A stretch of DNA of 64,000 bases, from the NCBI GenBank assembly GCA_963693285.1, contig OY848919.1, forward strand, positions 8,799,461 to 8,863,460, in the 5' to 3' direction. The position numbers were made by a program, and so were the translations under genes. The notes beneath the pieces are model-generated. The model was not told the DNA's origin. It was given only the letters and a program-made list of their open reading frames with translations, and searched no databases. This DNA comes from Xestospongia muta (taxonomy: Eukaryota; Porifera; Demospongiae; Haplosclerida; Petrosiidae). Shown here in pieces: positions 51,352-63,335 of this stretch; position 1 is the stretch's first letter; each line of letters begins with the position of its first letter.

Positions 51352-51825
51352 CATACATTTATAACACATTTAATATAACATACTGTATAGTGAATACTAG
51401 ATACTTACTTGTTGTCATAATCAGGGTTTCATAATACTTAAAACACCACATCAGTGTTATTAAGTGAAGAAGAGAAGATAATTGAATAGGAATATTTTGT
51501 TAATAACACTATTATCTAACAAAACAAAAATAAACATTATCTACTATCACATCTACATGCATATACTACATAGTACATACTGATAGCACATAACATATGT
51601 ACAATGTAGTACACAAACATTGTATTATATAATGTATGTATGTACTTAACATGCACATTCTATTTAACTCACTTTTACAAGACTTCATAAATCAGATTAA
51701 GACTATATATCACAACAGCTGTTTAGAATACTGTGATAGGAGGATGTAAGGAAATATTGTTTCAAACTAAATAAGATTATTGATTCACTAAAAAGAATAT
51801 ATTTTGGCACTGTCATTATCTTACT
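49070..51825. other. intergenic, no gene recognised
   Basis: No exon chain supported. Contains the second copy of the 8.04-kb dispersed repeat at 50,740-50,830 and an (AT)n tract at about 51,316-51,351. Confidence 0.45.
51316..51351. repeat. (AT)n microsatellite
   Basis: TA dinucleotide run with one AAAT interruption. Confidence 0.9.
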
Positions 51826-51832
51826 ATGAGTC

Positions 51833-53320
51833 TCAGTCACTTTCAGATGATAAAATTCCTTGATACCTAGATGAATCATTTTCAAAATCACTGTCCTCTG
51901 CTTTTAGCTTTTTATCTCTTATATCTGTGGTGTATAACATGAAATATAAAGTATTCATTAACATACCGCATTCACCTTTGTTTCCTTATTCTTTTCATGG
52001 GCAGGGAAGGTTTATCGTTTGATGGCATTCCTTTCTTCGAGTAAGATCTTCCATTTTAAGTTCCTTACCACGTCCAATGAACCCATTGTTAGGCAGTGTT
52101 GAGTCAGATGATTCATGCCTTTCAGAAAGCCAACATTTTCTGGATAAATAATCTGCATCAGACCAATCATTGTTTTTTACTCTTTCTCTTTTGTCTCCTA
52201 TTAGAGGTAAATTAAAATAAACTATAACAACCCATGACTTCAATTACCAATATGTCTCTATGTACTACTTGTTTTTTATAATGTGATGAATTATGTGACT
52301 TCAAATTGTCATTAAGTGATGGATCACAGTTTTGCTGGTTTCCAGACAAATGGCCTCTTTTATAAGACTGACTGGGAACATTGGTTTCTCTGACTCCTAT
52401 ATTCATGAAGTGGACATTACAACTTATGGTGTTGTGTGTAATGAAAATATATATACCTTTGTTTGGTAATTCATTATTTCTGCATATTCCACTAATTCTT
52501 CCTTATCATATAGTATCAAGGTCTGAATCATCAGATAATTACTATGATTGTTTTGAATTCACATTCATTAACTTCAGTCTCTTTTGCTTCGCAACTTTTT
52601 CTAAGAAAGTGTGAATTAGTAAAAAAAGACACATAAAGTTCCTAATTTACTCTTTTTGTTTCTCATTTTCTTTGGGTTATCAAGTAATCTTGAATGTTTC
52701 TTTGATGACACACACATACTAACATTTGATCTCCTTTTCTGTCTTGCTTTATGTAATCCTTTACCAGGTCCTTTGAAAACATCTTATGGCAGGAATCTAC
52801 CTAATAAAATGATTACTTTAAAAAGGTCTTCATACACTTTACTAACTTTTCCAGTTGGTTCTTTTTGTAATACATTTCCTTCCATAACATTTTCATTCTG
52901 TGTACTATTTTCTAATTCTAAAATATAAATAATTAGGTCGTTTCTGGTACAAACAATAACACATTCTATATAATCTATATAGTACATACCTTTATATATT
53001 TTTTCAATAACGTCAGCTAAATCATTCTGATTTAAACCATTTAAAGTTTTTAAAAGGGTTTTTCAAGATACTGGGACTAAAATGGACATGATCTTGTATC
53101 TCATCAACAACCTTTTCAAGATGTTCCTTATTTGAATCTCAACATTGTTTGTACATATCCTCAGATATGATATATACTGAGTATAGTTTTCTTGCTAGAT
53201 CAGATGACTCAATTTTTGATTCAGCAATAATGTCGGTACATTGAACTAGAACTCTCCTAGCTACCGCAGGGTTTAACGAAAGACTGATTATTTTATCTAG
53301 AACCTGAAAGTGGAAAATTA
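51833..53320 (-). pseudogene. 3' part of a broken copy of the 54-59.6 kb gene
   Basis: The order mirrors the tail of the neighbouring intact gene. A CARD-like exon from about 53,307 (LVQCTDIIAESKIES...ARKLYS...ISEDMYKQC) is cut by a stop and deletions. A linker exon near 52,800-52,920 has ELENSTQNENVMEG. About 52,250-52,430 has SQSYKRGHLSGNQQN. About 51,990-52,200 has DKRERVKNNDWSDADYLS. A terminal exon at 51,833-51,900 ends SSESD and a stop, as the intact gene ends LSESD. The ankyrin and GTPase parts are absent. Broken at least in the CARD-like exon. Confidence 0.7.
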
Positions 53321-53329
53321 AGGGATAGT

Positions 53330-54070
53330 CAAAGCAGTTATGTAAAGGAAGCACAATTAATACTTTAATAATATTTATGATTGCAAACTACTGAAAATTG
53401 TCAACATAACAAAGACAACATAAATACAGCTTGCTTGATAGATGATATACTCCATAATATATAATAATAATTTATAACAGTGCACATGGACCTAATGACA
53501 ATGATTAAGTTCTTATGATGTATTGAATTATGTGACTTCAAATGAACTAATGATTTATCAAAACTTTGTGTGTTTCCAGACAAATGGTGTCTTTTATGAG
53601 ACTGATTGGAAACACTGGTTTTTCTAATCCCTCTAACCAGGAAGTGGGCATTACATTAATCTTAATAAGTACGAACAATAACCACAACACATCATAATAT
53701 TATATATATATATATATGTATGTATGTATTAAAACTTACATATAAAGGTTGTTTTTGACTGAAATGTGGCTACACCTAATGAAGTTATAACTGATACAAA
53801 CTATCCATAACTGTCTGTAACAATAAGATACAACAATCATATTACATACTGTACATATATATATACTACATTGAACATAGTACATCACATATTATTGATA
53901 AACCTTACATAGATGCATCATTAAAGAGAAGGTGAAGACACACAGAACTATTTCAATATCATTTCCATTTTATTACAATTAGCCACAGTTGACACGAGAA
54001 TATCAAGAAAACTTAAAAAATAAAATAATAATCACACTAACATTACAATATGTTGTCTCTATCACCATTG
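53330..54070. other. spacer between gene copies, with one relic exon
   Basis: About 53,500-53,650 on the minus strand (SNQSHKRHHLSGNTQS, LKSHNSIHHK) is a second copy of the block at 52,250-52,430, so part of the tail was duplicated in tandem. An (AT)n tract lies near 53,698-53,718. Nothing else recognised. Confidence 0.5.
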
Positions 54071-54077
54071 TCTACTT

Positions 54078-57000
54078 TCAATCACTTTCAGATAATGATT
54101 GTCCTGAGGAGGTTCCTTGAGTCTTGGATGAATTGTCTTCATTATCATCATAATTATTTTCTGCTTTTAGTAGTATAAAAATAAAGATATTAAAATCAAT
54201 ACACTGCATTTACCTTTCTGTGTCATTTTTCTTTTTGTAGCCAATGAAGACACACATTCTGATGGTATTCCTTTCTTTTGGTAAGTCTTTCTATTTGCAG
54301 GTTCCTTACGATATCCAATAGATATGTCATATGATGGTGCTGGTTTAAATGATTTATGCTTTTTGGTCACTTCTTGTTTTTGAGGTAAATGATCTTCATC
54401 AGATTGATCTGAATCATTACTTTCTGATCTTTTTTTTCTATTTTCTCCTGTAACAAGTAAACACAAACAAAAATACCTTTTTGACTGTATTAATATACTC
54501 ACTGATTTGTCTCTTCTGTGCATCTGGTTTTGTATAATTATGTGTTGATTGATTATAAATTTGTGGTCTTCTTGACAAATGGTCCCTTTTATCAGACTGA
54601 TCAGAAATACTGGATTCATTCTTTACTCTCTTGGCATCTGTTTAAACGAAGTAAACATTCAAACCTGTGCCATTTAAGAACACGTACCTTTTTTTGATAT
54701 TTCTTTACTCCTGTAAAATGTTCCACTAGCTACTTCCTTAGCATGTTTACTTGATGTCTCACTAAACTCTGAGTCATTATCAGATGATGACTCTGATTGC
54801 TCTGAACACACATCCATTAAGTTTGGTTTCGCTAGTGCTTTCTTTTTTCCTGTTGTAACTGACTATAAAAAGGGCATGAAAAAATTTTTTTAACTTACTC
54901 TCTTTATTCATCATTTTCTTTTGCCCATCATGTTCTTTGGAATGCATCTTTGAAGAAGTGGGCATACACACATCTGTTCTCCTTTTCAATTTGTGTAGTC
55001 TTCTTTTTGGTGACTTTTTATCATGTCTGGATTTATGTTGGTAGTAGGTACCATCCTAATTAACAGTTAAAATGTGTGCTTCTACAATTTTTGCTAACTT
55101 TCTCAACAAGAACATCTTGAATTGTGCTGTCTTCTATAATGTGTTCTTTCTCGGAAGTCCTTTTTAACTCTAAAGTAAGTTCACGACTACATATAACATT
55201 CTATATAACATACCTTTATATTTTCTCATAATTATAACCGACAAACCTTGTTGTGTCAAATCATTCAAAATATTGAGAAAAGACATGAAAATACTAGCAT
55301 TATGTGTGACATGACTTTTCAAGTCATCAAGAACTAGTTCAAGACGGTCTTCATTTGAGTCTCCAGTTTTCTTATCTCTCACTCTTTTATATAGACCCTC
55401 TGAAATGACTTCCTTTGAATAGAGCCTCCGTGCTAGAGCAAAGGCGTCAATATTTGATTCAATAATAATATCAGTACATTGAACCAAAGCTCTATTTGCC
55501 ACACCAGAGTCCATTGACGATATTAGATCATATCCTAACTCTAAGAAAAAATTCAAAGAAAGAATTTGATAATAACTAATGCTTGTAGGTACATGTACAA
55601 TTGAAATTATCAGTCAATTTCATAATTTTAAATGCAATAATATATGATGAATGTTAATATATAGTATATTGTTTGTGGGTGGTCTCATTATCTGCTGTGA
55701 GTTTAAACTTGATTGTAGAAGTCAAGATAATTATGTAAAGAAAGCATGATAGATGGTATATTCCGTATTATATTAATAACGATTTATAACAGTGCATATG
55801 TACCTAATGACATTAAATTGTCATCACCTTCATCTTTAACATGTTTCTTAGAAATTTCCTAGAAAAATACTGTAGTTAAACTTTGCTAAGATTCTAAAAA
55901 TCTATACCTTATCAAACCAAATAACATGTTGTTCTTGTAGAGGTACAACATTTGGTCCATACACACATTGAGCAACAACAGGATCTTCATATTCACATAT
56001 AGCAGGATGTGGTGTTGAAAACTCACAATCAGTACATGGAAAACCAAATAAATGACGAGACTTGTATGTATAATGTAGAGATTTAGTTACTGTCTTTATA
56101 CCGTGGTCAATAACATGGTAGATAATAGGGCAGAGACTTTTTAATGGCATAGCTTTACTAACATCAGGTATACGATCAATCCAAATCTCTAAATAAGTAG
56201 TTCGACTAACAAGTGTGATTTGGTCACAACATTTACCAACTTTGAAGGTGATCTTGTTGCGATACTGATGTAGCTTGCTTAATGTCCATTCCAGTCCTGA
56301 CTGTGATGTGGAACTTAACAAATAAACTACTAGACAACAGAACACACCTACAGGATTATAACCACACTCAAAGTAGATCAACAAAGGTGGAGGAGATATT
56401 GACTGGTCTCTGTGCTCTATTTCTTCTGCTGTAGGCTTAAGGGCACAAGGCATGAAGTAGCATTTCTCAGTTTTATGACCAACGTTTGATTCTGTAGGAC
56501 CAACCACAATGTGAAGATGTGTTAGTAAGGAAATAAGTCTTAAAGGAGTCAAAGGGTCCTTTTTTCTTGAAGATAGCATGTGAATGTGTTTCTCTGTAAA
56601 TCGACCTGTGGTACAAAATTCTGTGGCAATTGCAGCACTTTTTGTTGCTTCAAAAGTGAAAAAAGATGTGATGAGTTGTGTGATACGATCAAAAAGCTGT
56701 TGAAGGTCAATTATAACAATGTTTTCTAATTCTTTAACCCCCGGATAGTGCATAATACTTCCTACTCTGTGATGTAAAAACCATAATGCTGACTTGAAAT
56801 CATCTCTGTCTTTTATGCCACAGCCTTGAGCAAGCTCATAACAGGTTTCTAATTTGTCAATGATTTTTTTCCTTTTTTTCAATTCCAAACTGAATGCACA
56901 CCAAGATACAGGAATAGGAAGCTCCTGAAATCTAGAGATTATGCTGTGAAGAGAGATTCGTAAATTTTCAATTTGGGCTTTGTCATTTATTGTGTCAAGA

Positions 57001-59609
57001 GGAAAAATAGCTTGTTCTTTGTTTGAAAATTGGACCAAATTGTCATGAAATAGATCAGAACTGTTTTGTATCTTCAATTTGAGTTCTTCATTAACTTCAG
57101 ACACTTTACTTTCATCAACACAATCTCTGTGAGTAGCAATGAGAAATGCAGCAGGTTCTGAATCATCTTTAATTGGCAATTTATCAAAAGTCCATCCAAC
57201 AGTGTTGTGTCTCAAACATGCTATGCTGGCTAATGAACGAAAAATGACTTCTTCGTGTGTAAAACATGTTTCATAAGGTTCTGATTGCCCTTCATCAGAA
57301 CGATACGTGATCATTGAATGTTTTCTTAAGTCTTCATTTAGTTTAAAAACAAGTAAATTAACAGCAGGACCAGTGATTAGAATTGGTAAGATCTCATGGA
57401 ATTCAGGTTGCCCTCCTGTATCAATAATGTGCAACATAGCATGGCTATCTTCAATGATCTCTTGTGTCTTGTTGTTTTTAGTGAGAAAAGCATGTCTACA
57501 TGCTCCTGATATTGTTTGAATAGCCTTTTCAGTTGAGGAACTTGTGTAGTCATCATTTTCAATAGATTTCTGATCAAAGTCTTTAAGTTCTGTTGTTGTT
57601 GAGTTAGAGAAATTGTTAGTTTCATAGCTGTCACTGCATTCTTCAATCTTTTCATTAATTTTGTCATTCTTTTCAGGGTTAACGCCATTACCATAAAATT
57701 CTTGTGATTTTTTCTGGACTATTTTTTCTGAGTTATTTTCGGAAGAGTCTGAAATCTTGTTAAAAATAAAAGCAGCTTCTTCACTTTTACTTTGCCTTTT
57801 CCAATCAATGACATCTTTCACTCCAGACACTACAACATCTTGTTGATGTAGTTTACGAAATCGTTCAACTGGTATAGTTTCATTCATCACACCAGTACTT
57901 AGACAGGGTTCTGTAAGGTTCTCATTAAGGAGCCTTCTCAGCAAAGTGCTTTTACCAGCACCTGGTGGTCCTGTTAAGACAAACTTAACATTTCGTAAAT
58001 GTACCACTTCACTACTTTTCAATGCTTGTTCATATTTTTCCAAAAATAACTTGTCATTGACACTAGTTAACGACAATTGATGACCATCACCACAACGAAA
58101 ATAGTTAAAAATTTCCCAGGCATGATGTCTACAGGCTGTATTCAAAGGAGTGTCACCATGAATATTTTGAGCATTGGTATCACATCTAACAGCTTCAACT
58201 AGATGTTTGACAAGTTGTATATTTCTAGAATCTCTGCTAGCTAAATGAACATTGTGAGAAGCTTCACATGCTATGTGAAGTGGTCTGTCACCATCATTAT
58301 TTTCAGATTCTTTATCACATTCGGGTTTAGATGTCAAAAACTTAACAGTGTCAAAATGATTCTTTTGACAAGCAATATGTAAAGGTGTGAGGCCACGGTC
58401 TCCCTTAGCATTAATTTCACAACCAGCTACCTCAACTAGATGTCTTACCAACTCAACATCGTCAGAAGCTTCACATGCTATGTGAAGTGGTCTGTCACCA
58501 TATTTGTGTTTTGCTTCTTTATCACATTGGGGATTGGATGTCAGAAACTTGACAATATCAAATTGATTTACCTGACAAGCTATATGGAGTGATGTAGCAC
58601 CATCTTTACTTTGCTTAGCATTAATGTCACAACCTGCTTCTTCTACTAGATATTTAACAAGCATAACATTGTTAGAATATTGACAAGCTAGGTGAAGTGG
58701 CCTAGTACCATTCTTGTCTTCTGCTTCTATATTACATTCATCCTTCGAAGACAGAAATTTTACAATTTCAAAACAATTATTTTTACAAGCTATGTGAAAA
58801 GAGGTCACATTATCAAATGTTCCAGCATTAATATCACAACTTGCTTTTTCCACTAAATATCTCACTATATTTATGTTAGTGGGAAATTTACAAGCTATAT
58901 GAAGAGGTCTAAAACCATCACTTTGTTTTGCTTCTTTATTAATACCAACTTCAGTGATAAGAAAGTCAACAATATTTACATCACCCAAGGAAACAAAGTA
59001 ATGCAAAGGATAGGGTTTTTTATTATCTAGCCATTGGACAACGTTATCTTTTACGACAAGCTTAGCTAAGTCTACTAAACCTTCTTGAATTACTCTGTCC
59101 ATAAAATCTTTAAAAAATATTTTCTTAAGCATTAGTACCATTACTTTCCAAGTTGAAATCTTAGCACATTGATAGATATCGTCAGGAGACAATATAATAT
59201 CTTGGTCACATATAAATTCAACAATGTCTGAACGTTGATTCTTACAAGCATAATAAAGAGGGGTGTGTCCATATACATCATGATATAACACAAAACTATC
59301 CTGATGTTGAGAGAACAAGAATCTAACAAACTCAAGTTTACCAGTGTTACATGCTAAATGAAGCAAAGTTGAGCGTTTGTTATTAACTAAAGCACTATAA
59401 TCCACAATATCAGAGACACTATTAAGGTACTCTAAAACCTCTAAACCACATTGAACAGAACTACAGCACAAGTGAAATAAAGTGTTCTCTTGATCATCAC
59501 ACATCGAAGGAGAAGCTCCTAGTTCAATAAGTCTCTTGACATTTTCCAGATCACCTCTAGTACAAGAATCACTAAGTTCAGTTACTAAATATGACTCCAC
59601 TGTTGACAT
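54078..59609 (-). CDS. ankyrin-repeat Roc-COR protein with CARD-like domain and charged tail
   Basis: Nine exons join without a break (59,609-55,908; 55,858-55,804; 55,540-55,214; 55,169-55,099; 55,055-54,899; 54,849-54,688; 54,637-54,503; 54,447-54,214; 54,163-54,078) for about 1,642 residues. The start MSTVES was picked because it matches the relative's MSTAES; an in-frame ATG lies just before it and another 24 bases further up, beyond an AG acceptor. Ankyrin repeats (about twelve) run to about residue 515. GPPGAGKST is at 547, DTGGQPEF at 730 and THRD at 826. COR (LWFLHHRVGSIMHYPG) and the Cys-rich module (FPCTDC at 1,191) end at WFDK. The CARD-like domain spans about 1,254-1,361 (RLYSKEVISEGLYKRVRD). 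The remaining 280 or so residues are Lys/Arg and Ser/Asp rich, likely disordered, ending SESD. GTPase-switched signalling is inferred from the family. Confidence 0.88.
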
Positions 59610-59960
59610 CATGCTGTAAAAGCAGAAAAGTAACAAGATTGTATTATTAAAATATCATCTTAAAATAATTTTGATGGTATGTATTGCTGGGGCTTTTGAG
59701 TATGGATTATTGCTAAGTTGTAAGTTTAGAGAGTTGTCAGAAAATACAGAACTGATTAAACATCATTTCTCAACTCAGAAATTTCACCTAGTCGTGCACA
59801 ATTCAAAGCGCTTATAGTAAAATTAATGATATTAATTAGTTACTATGTTGCTCAATAGTTAGTTCATGTTAGTTGACTAAATTTGTTGCTCTCAAAAGTC
59901 ACATACAATAGATTAATATTGTGAAATGGACACATCGATATATATCAGACACATGGTCCT
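59610..59960 (-). promoter_or_regulatory. 5' flank shared with the 13.4-18.6 kb gene
   Basis: Resembles 18,558-18,900 in order (TAACAAGATT, GTATTGCTG, GGATTATTGCTAAGTT, AGAGAGTTG, CACATACAATAGATTAA, GAAATGGACA). An acceptor (TTTACAG) lies directly before the ATG, so an upstream non-coding exon probably lies here. Confidence 0.4.
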
Positions 59961-60960
59961 AACTATCCTAGGATTGTCTGGCACAACCAACATGCTAGAT
60001 TAAAAATTGTGTTGTGGTTTGATATTAGTGATAAATCTCTTATGAAGTAATTGTTCAATAATTATTTGAATTATGCAGACAAGATTCTAGGCTTTTCAAA
60101 TAAACACAGTGCTATCAGTATAATTAGTTGCATATACATTAGTTCATTCTTAATACTAACATTATAAATAAAAGAGACAGAGATTTGAAATAAACTTGAC
60201 TAACAAATGTTTGTTGTGTTTTTAATATATACTAGCAGTAGTCTGTCTTCTAAATTTAATGAGTTCACCTATCCAAGGACTTGTAAAAGGTTGTACAATG
60301 TAAAAGGGTATAAAATATGCCACAACAAAATTTAGGCTAATTAATTGCTTAGTGACGTGGTCAACAAAATTTGTTTTCGCTAATTGATAGTGTATTAGAT
60401 TTACTACTCAGAGTTTTGTACGATCAGGTCTATACTTGGATTATGGGATTAGCAAAACTGCCTATTAAGTAAAAAGTAAGTATATAATTAATATTACCAT
60501 ATTTCCTAGATTAAAGACCCTGCATTGATTTCTTCCCCAACATTAAAATGAGGCAAACTTTTATTCAAAATAGGTATTATTTCTTTTAGAAGATTTGCAT
60601 GTTTTTACTACCCACCCTACTTGTTTCTGGCATTTATTCAAGGTTGGTATTCATTGAGAGTAGGTGTTTAGTCAAGTAATTACGGTATATGTGTGAAAAT
60701 GGACCAAATTCTTAGACAAATTTTAAACAAATGCTTGAGTATAAACAGTTGCTATGCAGCAATGTTTAACAAGAAGTCAATGAAATTTAGTATGCAATTA
60801 TTTTCTCTCATACCAAATTTTAATATGTTTAAATTAGTGTAGTGATCATGAGAAGGGGATGGTCTAGTTTATGTAAAAGATAATTGTTTTGATATCAATA
60901 AAAGCATCAATAAGGATAACCTTCGCAACTACATTCTGTGAACTAGATAATGAATATATA
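59961..60960. other. intergenic, no gene recognised
   Basis: AT-rich, nothing supported. Confidence 0.4.
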
Positions 60961-60964
60961 AATA

Positions 60965-61068
60965 TACGTTGTATTATAGTGTAGCAATTATTGCTATATT
61001 CACTACATTTTGCAACTCAAAAAGATTTTTTAAAATTATTGACATTTGTTAATATCAAAATAAGAATT
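60965..61068. repeat. direct repeat flanking the mobile elements, left copy
   Basis: Matches 63,214-63,335: GTTGTATTATAGTGTAGCAA, TTGCTATATTCA, TACATTTTGCAACTCAAA, ATTGACA. The right copy carries about 18 extra bases (AAAAGACAATTATAGTA). Confidence 0.7.
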
Positions 61069-61069
61069 A

Positions 61070-61668
61070 AGGTGGGTTCACAAAACTATGCTTGTATATG
61101 CGTCACATTGCGTTCTTGGCATCGCATAGCATAGTGTCGATGCTGTTCATATAAACAAGCAGGCTCATGTGAACTAAAACCCTGCCCTCATTATTATAAA
61201 CACTATTAGTGCAAAATGGAGACTGAAGTGTTACTGCTTGCTTTGCTTTACAGACAAAAAAGAAGGCAACAAAAATGAAGAACAAGATGGGTCTGTCCTA
61301 TATTTATTCAATGGTACCAATAAGGAGAGTTTCACTGTTTCAGTTAACTGGCTAGCCGTTTATTTTTATGAGTTTTCTCTTGGCTTGGATCCCTTTGGCT
61401 AGATACTTGCTACAAGCAAAGAAAACAACAAATAGCCTCAACAACTTTCTCGTCTGCCATAAAACACATTGGTATGTTAAGCACATGGTTATTGAAATCT
61501 GATTGGCTGAACGCACTGGTTGGAACATCAAGATAGAAATTGATTCTGTCCTTGCATTGCGACACATCACATTTGTGTGTCACGCATGCACTGTGTTCAT
61601 AAATTGATGTATGTATGCAATGTGACGTAAGGCAAGGATTTGCATTGTGATGTGAACAAGCTTTTAAG
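61070..61668. mobile_element. possible MITE with imperfect inverted ends
   Basis: The left end GGGTTCACAAAACTATGC and the reverse complement of the right end (CTTGTTCACATCACAATGC) are similar. CGTCACATTGCG-type words recur inverted inside (CGCAATG, TGTGACG). A further left-end-like copy (TATATGTCACGTTGCATTC) starts at 63,980 and runs off the window. No transposase seen. Superfamily unknown. Confidence 0.35.
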
Positions 61669-63196
61669 CAGAGATGAAACGAATAGCATGATATTCGAAT
61701 ATTCGACTGTTTCACTGCTATTCTATTCGGTATTTTGTTGGGCGAATATTTGGATATGCCCACTTTGATAACACGTGGTGCTAATAGGACACATGAGCGA
61801 AAGTTGCATTTCTCAAGATGACTTTAAGGCAAACAAAAAGTTCAGTGTGGGAGTTTTTGTTAAAGAATGTGCAAAAAAAGTTCATTGTAAACTTTGCTCT
61901 GCTCCTGGAACTGTTTTGGCATTCCACGGAGGTACTACATGTATGAGAAATCATCTCTCGAGCCATCACAAAAAGGAGTACTCTGTGTTAATGGATGCTT
62001 CAACAAGTCAACTTGTTCTGGACTTATTCATGAAGAACAAAAGCTGTTCGATACAGCGTGCTAACGAAATAACTCAGCTGATCGCAGAGATGGTGGCATG
62101 AGATCTACGTTTGATTAGCATTGTTGAGGGAGAGGGATTTATAAAAATCTATTGAACTTTTTAGAACCTGGCTACAAGGTAACGTCTCATACACATATTA
62201 CTAAAGTTTGTCATGACATGTATGCTGAACAGAAGGAAAAGCTGAAGCAAGAAGTTAAAAGTAGTAGCCATGTAGCCCTTACCTCTGACATCTGGACCAG
62301 TGCAGCCATAGATAGCTATTTAACAATAACTGCTCATTTCAGAAACAGTGATTGGCAGCTGTGCACCAGAGTACTAACAACAGCTAACATGGCAGAGCAT
62401 CATACTGCGGTTAACATAGCTGACAGGCTAACTAGTACTGTGGAAGAGTGGGGTATAGCTAGCACACAGGTGAGGGCTCTCGTACATGCTGCCAATGCAG
62501 TCAATGCTGTTGAGCTAACTGATTGACCCAATTTTGGTTGTGTGGGTCACACACTACAACTGGCCATAAAGTCAGGGCTTGAAATTCCTGTCCTTCCTTA
62601 GTGAAGAACAGAGAAGATCACCCTTGATGAAGTGATTGACCAAGCAGAAATGCTGAAGTTAGAAAAGTTGGATGATTGCGCAGTAACAGAACCTCCTGTT
62701 AAAAAGAAAAGAAGTGCAATGGATTTTTTGTTGGGAGAAACTGGAGAAGCAGTAATTTTGACCAACAAAGATGAAATGGAATACTTCAGCCAAGAACCAG
62801 CCCTGGACCACAATTCTGATCGATTAGACTGGTGGAGAAAGAATAAAGAACGATTTCCTGCACTTTCAAATTTAGTCAAGAAGCTATTCTGCATCCCGGG
62901 AACATCTGTTCCCTCAAAGAGGATTTTCTCTGTTCCTGGAAATATTGTTACTAAAAAAAGATCAAGCTTAAAGCCAGAAAATGTAGACATGTTAGTTTTT
63001 TTGCACAAGAATCTTCCTCCAGTTTCATTGACACATTGAACTCTTTGAACTTTGAAGTACTTTGTTTGTTTATTCAGTTATTGTATAAAGTGTCACTATG
63101 TGTTGAATGTGTCACGCCCACACAAATATTCGAATATTCGATCATTAATTTCACAAATATTCAGATATTAATAATCACTATTCGTTTCAGCTCTAG
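61669..63196 (+). mobile_element. decayed, internally deleted hAT transposon
   Basis: The ends are imperfect inverted repeats: CAGAGATGAAACGAATAG on the left and CTATTCGTTTCAGCTCTAG on the right. The palindrome TTCGAATATTCGA occurs just inside both ends (about 61,702 and 63,129), a likely transposase-binding site. It encloses the broken transposase at 61,775-63,039. I could not find a matching 8-bp target-site duplication, so the exact limits may be off by a few bases. Confidence 0.75.
61775..63039 (+). pseudogene. hAT-family (ZBED-like) transposase, broken
   Basis: The N-terminus has a BED-type zinc finger (VHCKLC...H.....CMRNHLSSHH). A second frame (62,152-62,526) has the start of the catalytic region, including LTSDIWTSAAIDSYLTITAH. 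The last frame (62,632-63,039) has the hAT dimerisation segment (LDWWRKNKERFPALS...PSKRIFSVPGNIV). A stop at 62,099, a frame change before 62,152, a stop at 62,524 and a missing central part between about 62,600 and 62,632 show it is dead. A full hAT transposase is about twice as long. Confidence 0.85.
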
Positions 63197-63213
63197 AATG
63201 TAAAAAATTCAAT

Positions 63214-63335
63214 ATAGGTTGTATTATAGTGTAGCAACAAAAGACAATTATAGTATTGCTATATTCATTACATTTTGCAACTCAAAGAGATTATTAAAAA
63301 GTATTGACAATTATCAATATTAAAAAAAGAATCAA
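63214..63335. repeat. direct repeat flanking the mobile elements, right copy
   Basis: See the left copy at 60,965-61,068. The pair brackets both the possible MITE and the hAT element. Confidence 0.7.

Noticed and set aside
61352..61763. Open frames on the minus strand next to the hAT element
   Set aside because: They overlap the possible MITE and its inverted CACATTG-type words; no recognisable protein features.
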